DNA of 64,000 nucleotides from Selaginella moellendorffii (taxonomy: Eukaryota > Streptophyta > Lycopodiopsida > Selaginellales > Selaginellaceae): NCBI RefSeq assembly GCF_000143415.4, contig NW_003314262.1:3358405-3422404 (forward strand), written 5' to 3'. This document shows, piece after piece, positions 63,959-64,000 of the stretch (the stretch's first letter is position 1; the number at the start of each line of letters is the position of its first letter). The position numbers and the translations under genes were made by a program. The notes under the pieces were generated by a model. The model did no database searches, had not been told where the DNA came from, and saw nothing but the letters and a program-made list of their open reading frames with translations.

Positions 63959-64000
63959 GTACGTCTCGTAACAATTCCATTTTGTCCTCACTCGCAAAGT

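Noticed and set aside
1-64000. CRISPR arrays, bacterial operons, rRNA
   Set aside because: None seen. The tandem repeats present have no regular spacers, and all supported genes are eukaryotic with introns.

Overview
The window looks like nuclear DNA of a lycophyte, most probably Selaginella (S. moellendorffii-like). The reasons are GT-AG introns of roughly 50-80 bp, plant-specific families (LIP1-type GTPase, plant class IV HDAC, PLS-type PPR, VSP-like HAD protein, nsLTP, mitochondrial MCC alpha), TTTAGGG telomere-type motifs and compact genes between LTR, hAT and Helitron debris. The species is inferred, not proven. One 100-N assembly gap lies at 11330-11429.

Region 1 (1-6000) is gene-poor: a satellite-like tandem repeat, a possible TRIM and a decayed Ty3-type gag-protease relic. 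Region 2 (6008-8400) holds a two-exon gene on the minus strand that joins a possible PD-(D/E)XK nuclease segment to a protein kinase, resembling Crinkler (CRN) effectors. Region 3 (8490-15048) is a degenerate, chimeric, collinear copy of 35.4-46.4 kb. It carries the 3' end of a TPR-SET gene, a tocopherol-cyclase-like gene and a PPR gene, and it is broken by indels, a scrap of PPR DNA in an intron, an inverted duplication beside the gap, and a young internally deleted Ty1/copia element (11969-14719, identical LTRs, TSD ATCAC).

Region 4 (16649-25058) is an LTR element with Ty3/gypsy-type pol (TSD GAAAG) that has lost RNase H and integrase and hosts a nested hAT transposon (21480-24070, 8-bp TSD). 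Region 5 (26.9-31.3 kb) is a decayed, strikingly A-rich Helitron of Helentron type: HUH Rep, a 0.55-kb inverted internal block, Pif1-like helicase and a C-terminal endonuclease/exonuclease/phosphatase domain.

Region 6 (31.3-50.5 kb) is gene-dense: VSP-like acid phosphatase homologue lacking its nucleophile, an unrecognised membrane glycoprotein, a frameshifted TPR-SET gene, MCC alpha (leucine catabolism, with a 13-bp exonic deletion), a cadherin-like/proline-rich receptor-shaped protein, the intact tocopherol-cyclase-like gene, the intact PPR gene head-to-head with a class IV HDAC, an nsLTP and a YqaJ-type exonuclease.

Region 7 (50.5-64 kb) has a LIP1-like GTPase, an HSPA12-like HSP70, exportin-2 (CAS), PP1 inhibitor-3 and the 5' part of an NDUFAF3-like gene, with shuffled fragments of LIP1, exportin-2 and the HSP70-like gene between them. 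The genes are mostly independent housekeeping units rather than a pathway. The most distinctive signals are the nuclease-kinase gene, the Helentron, and repeated chimeric duplication with filler DNA.
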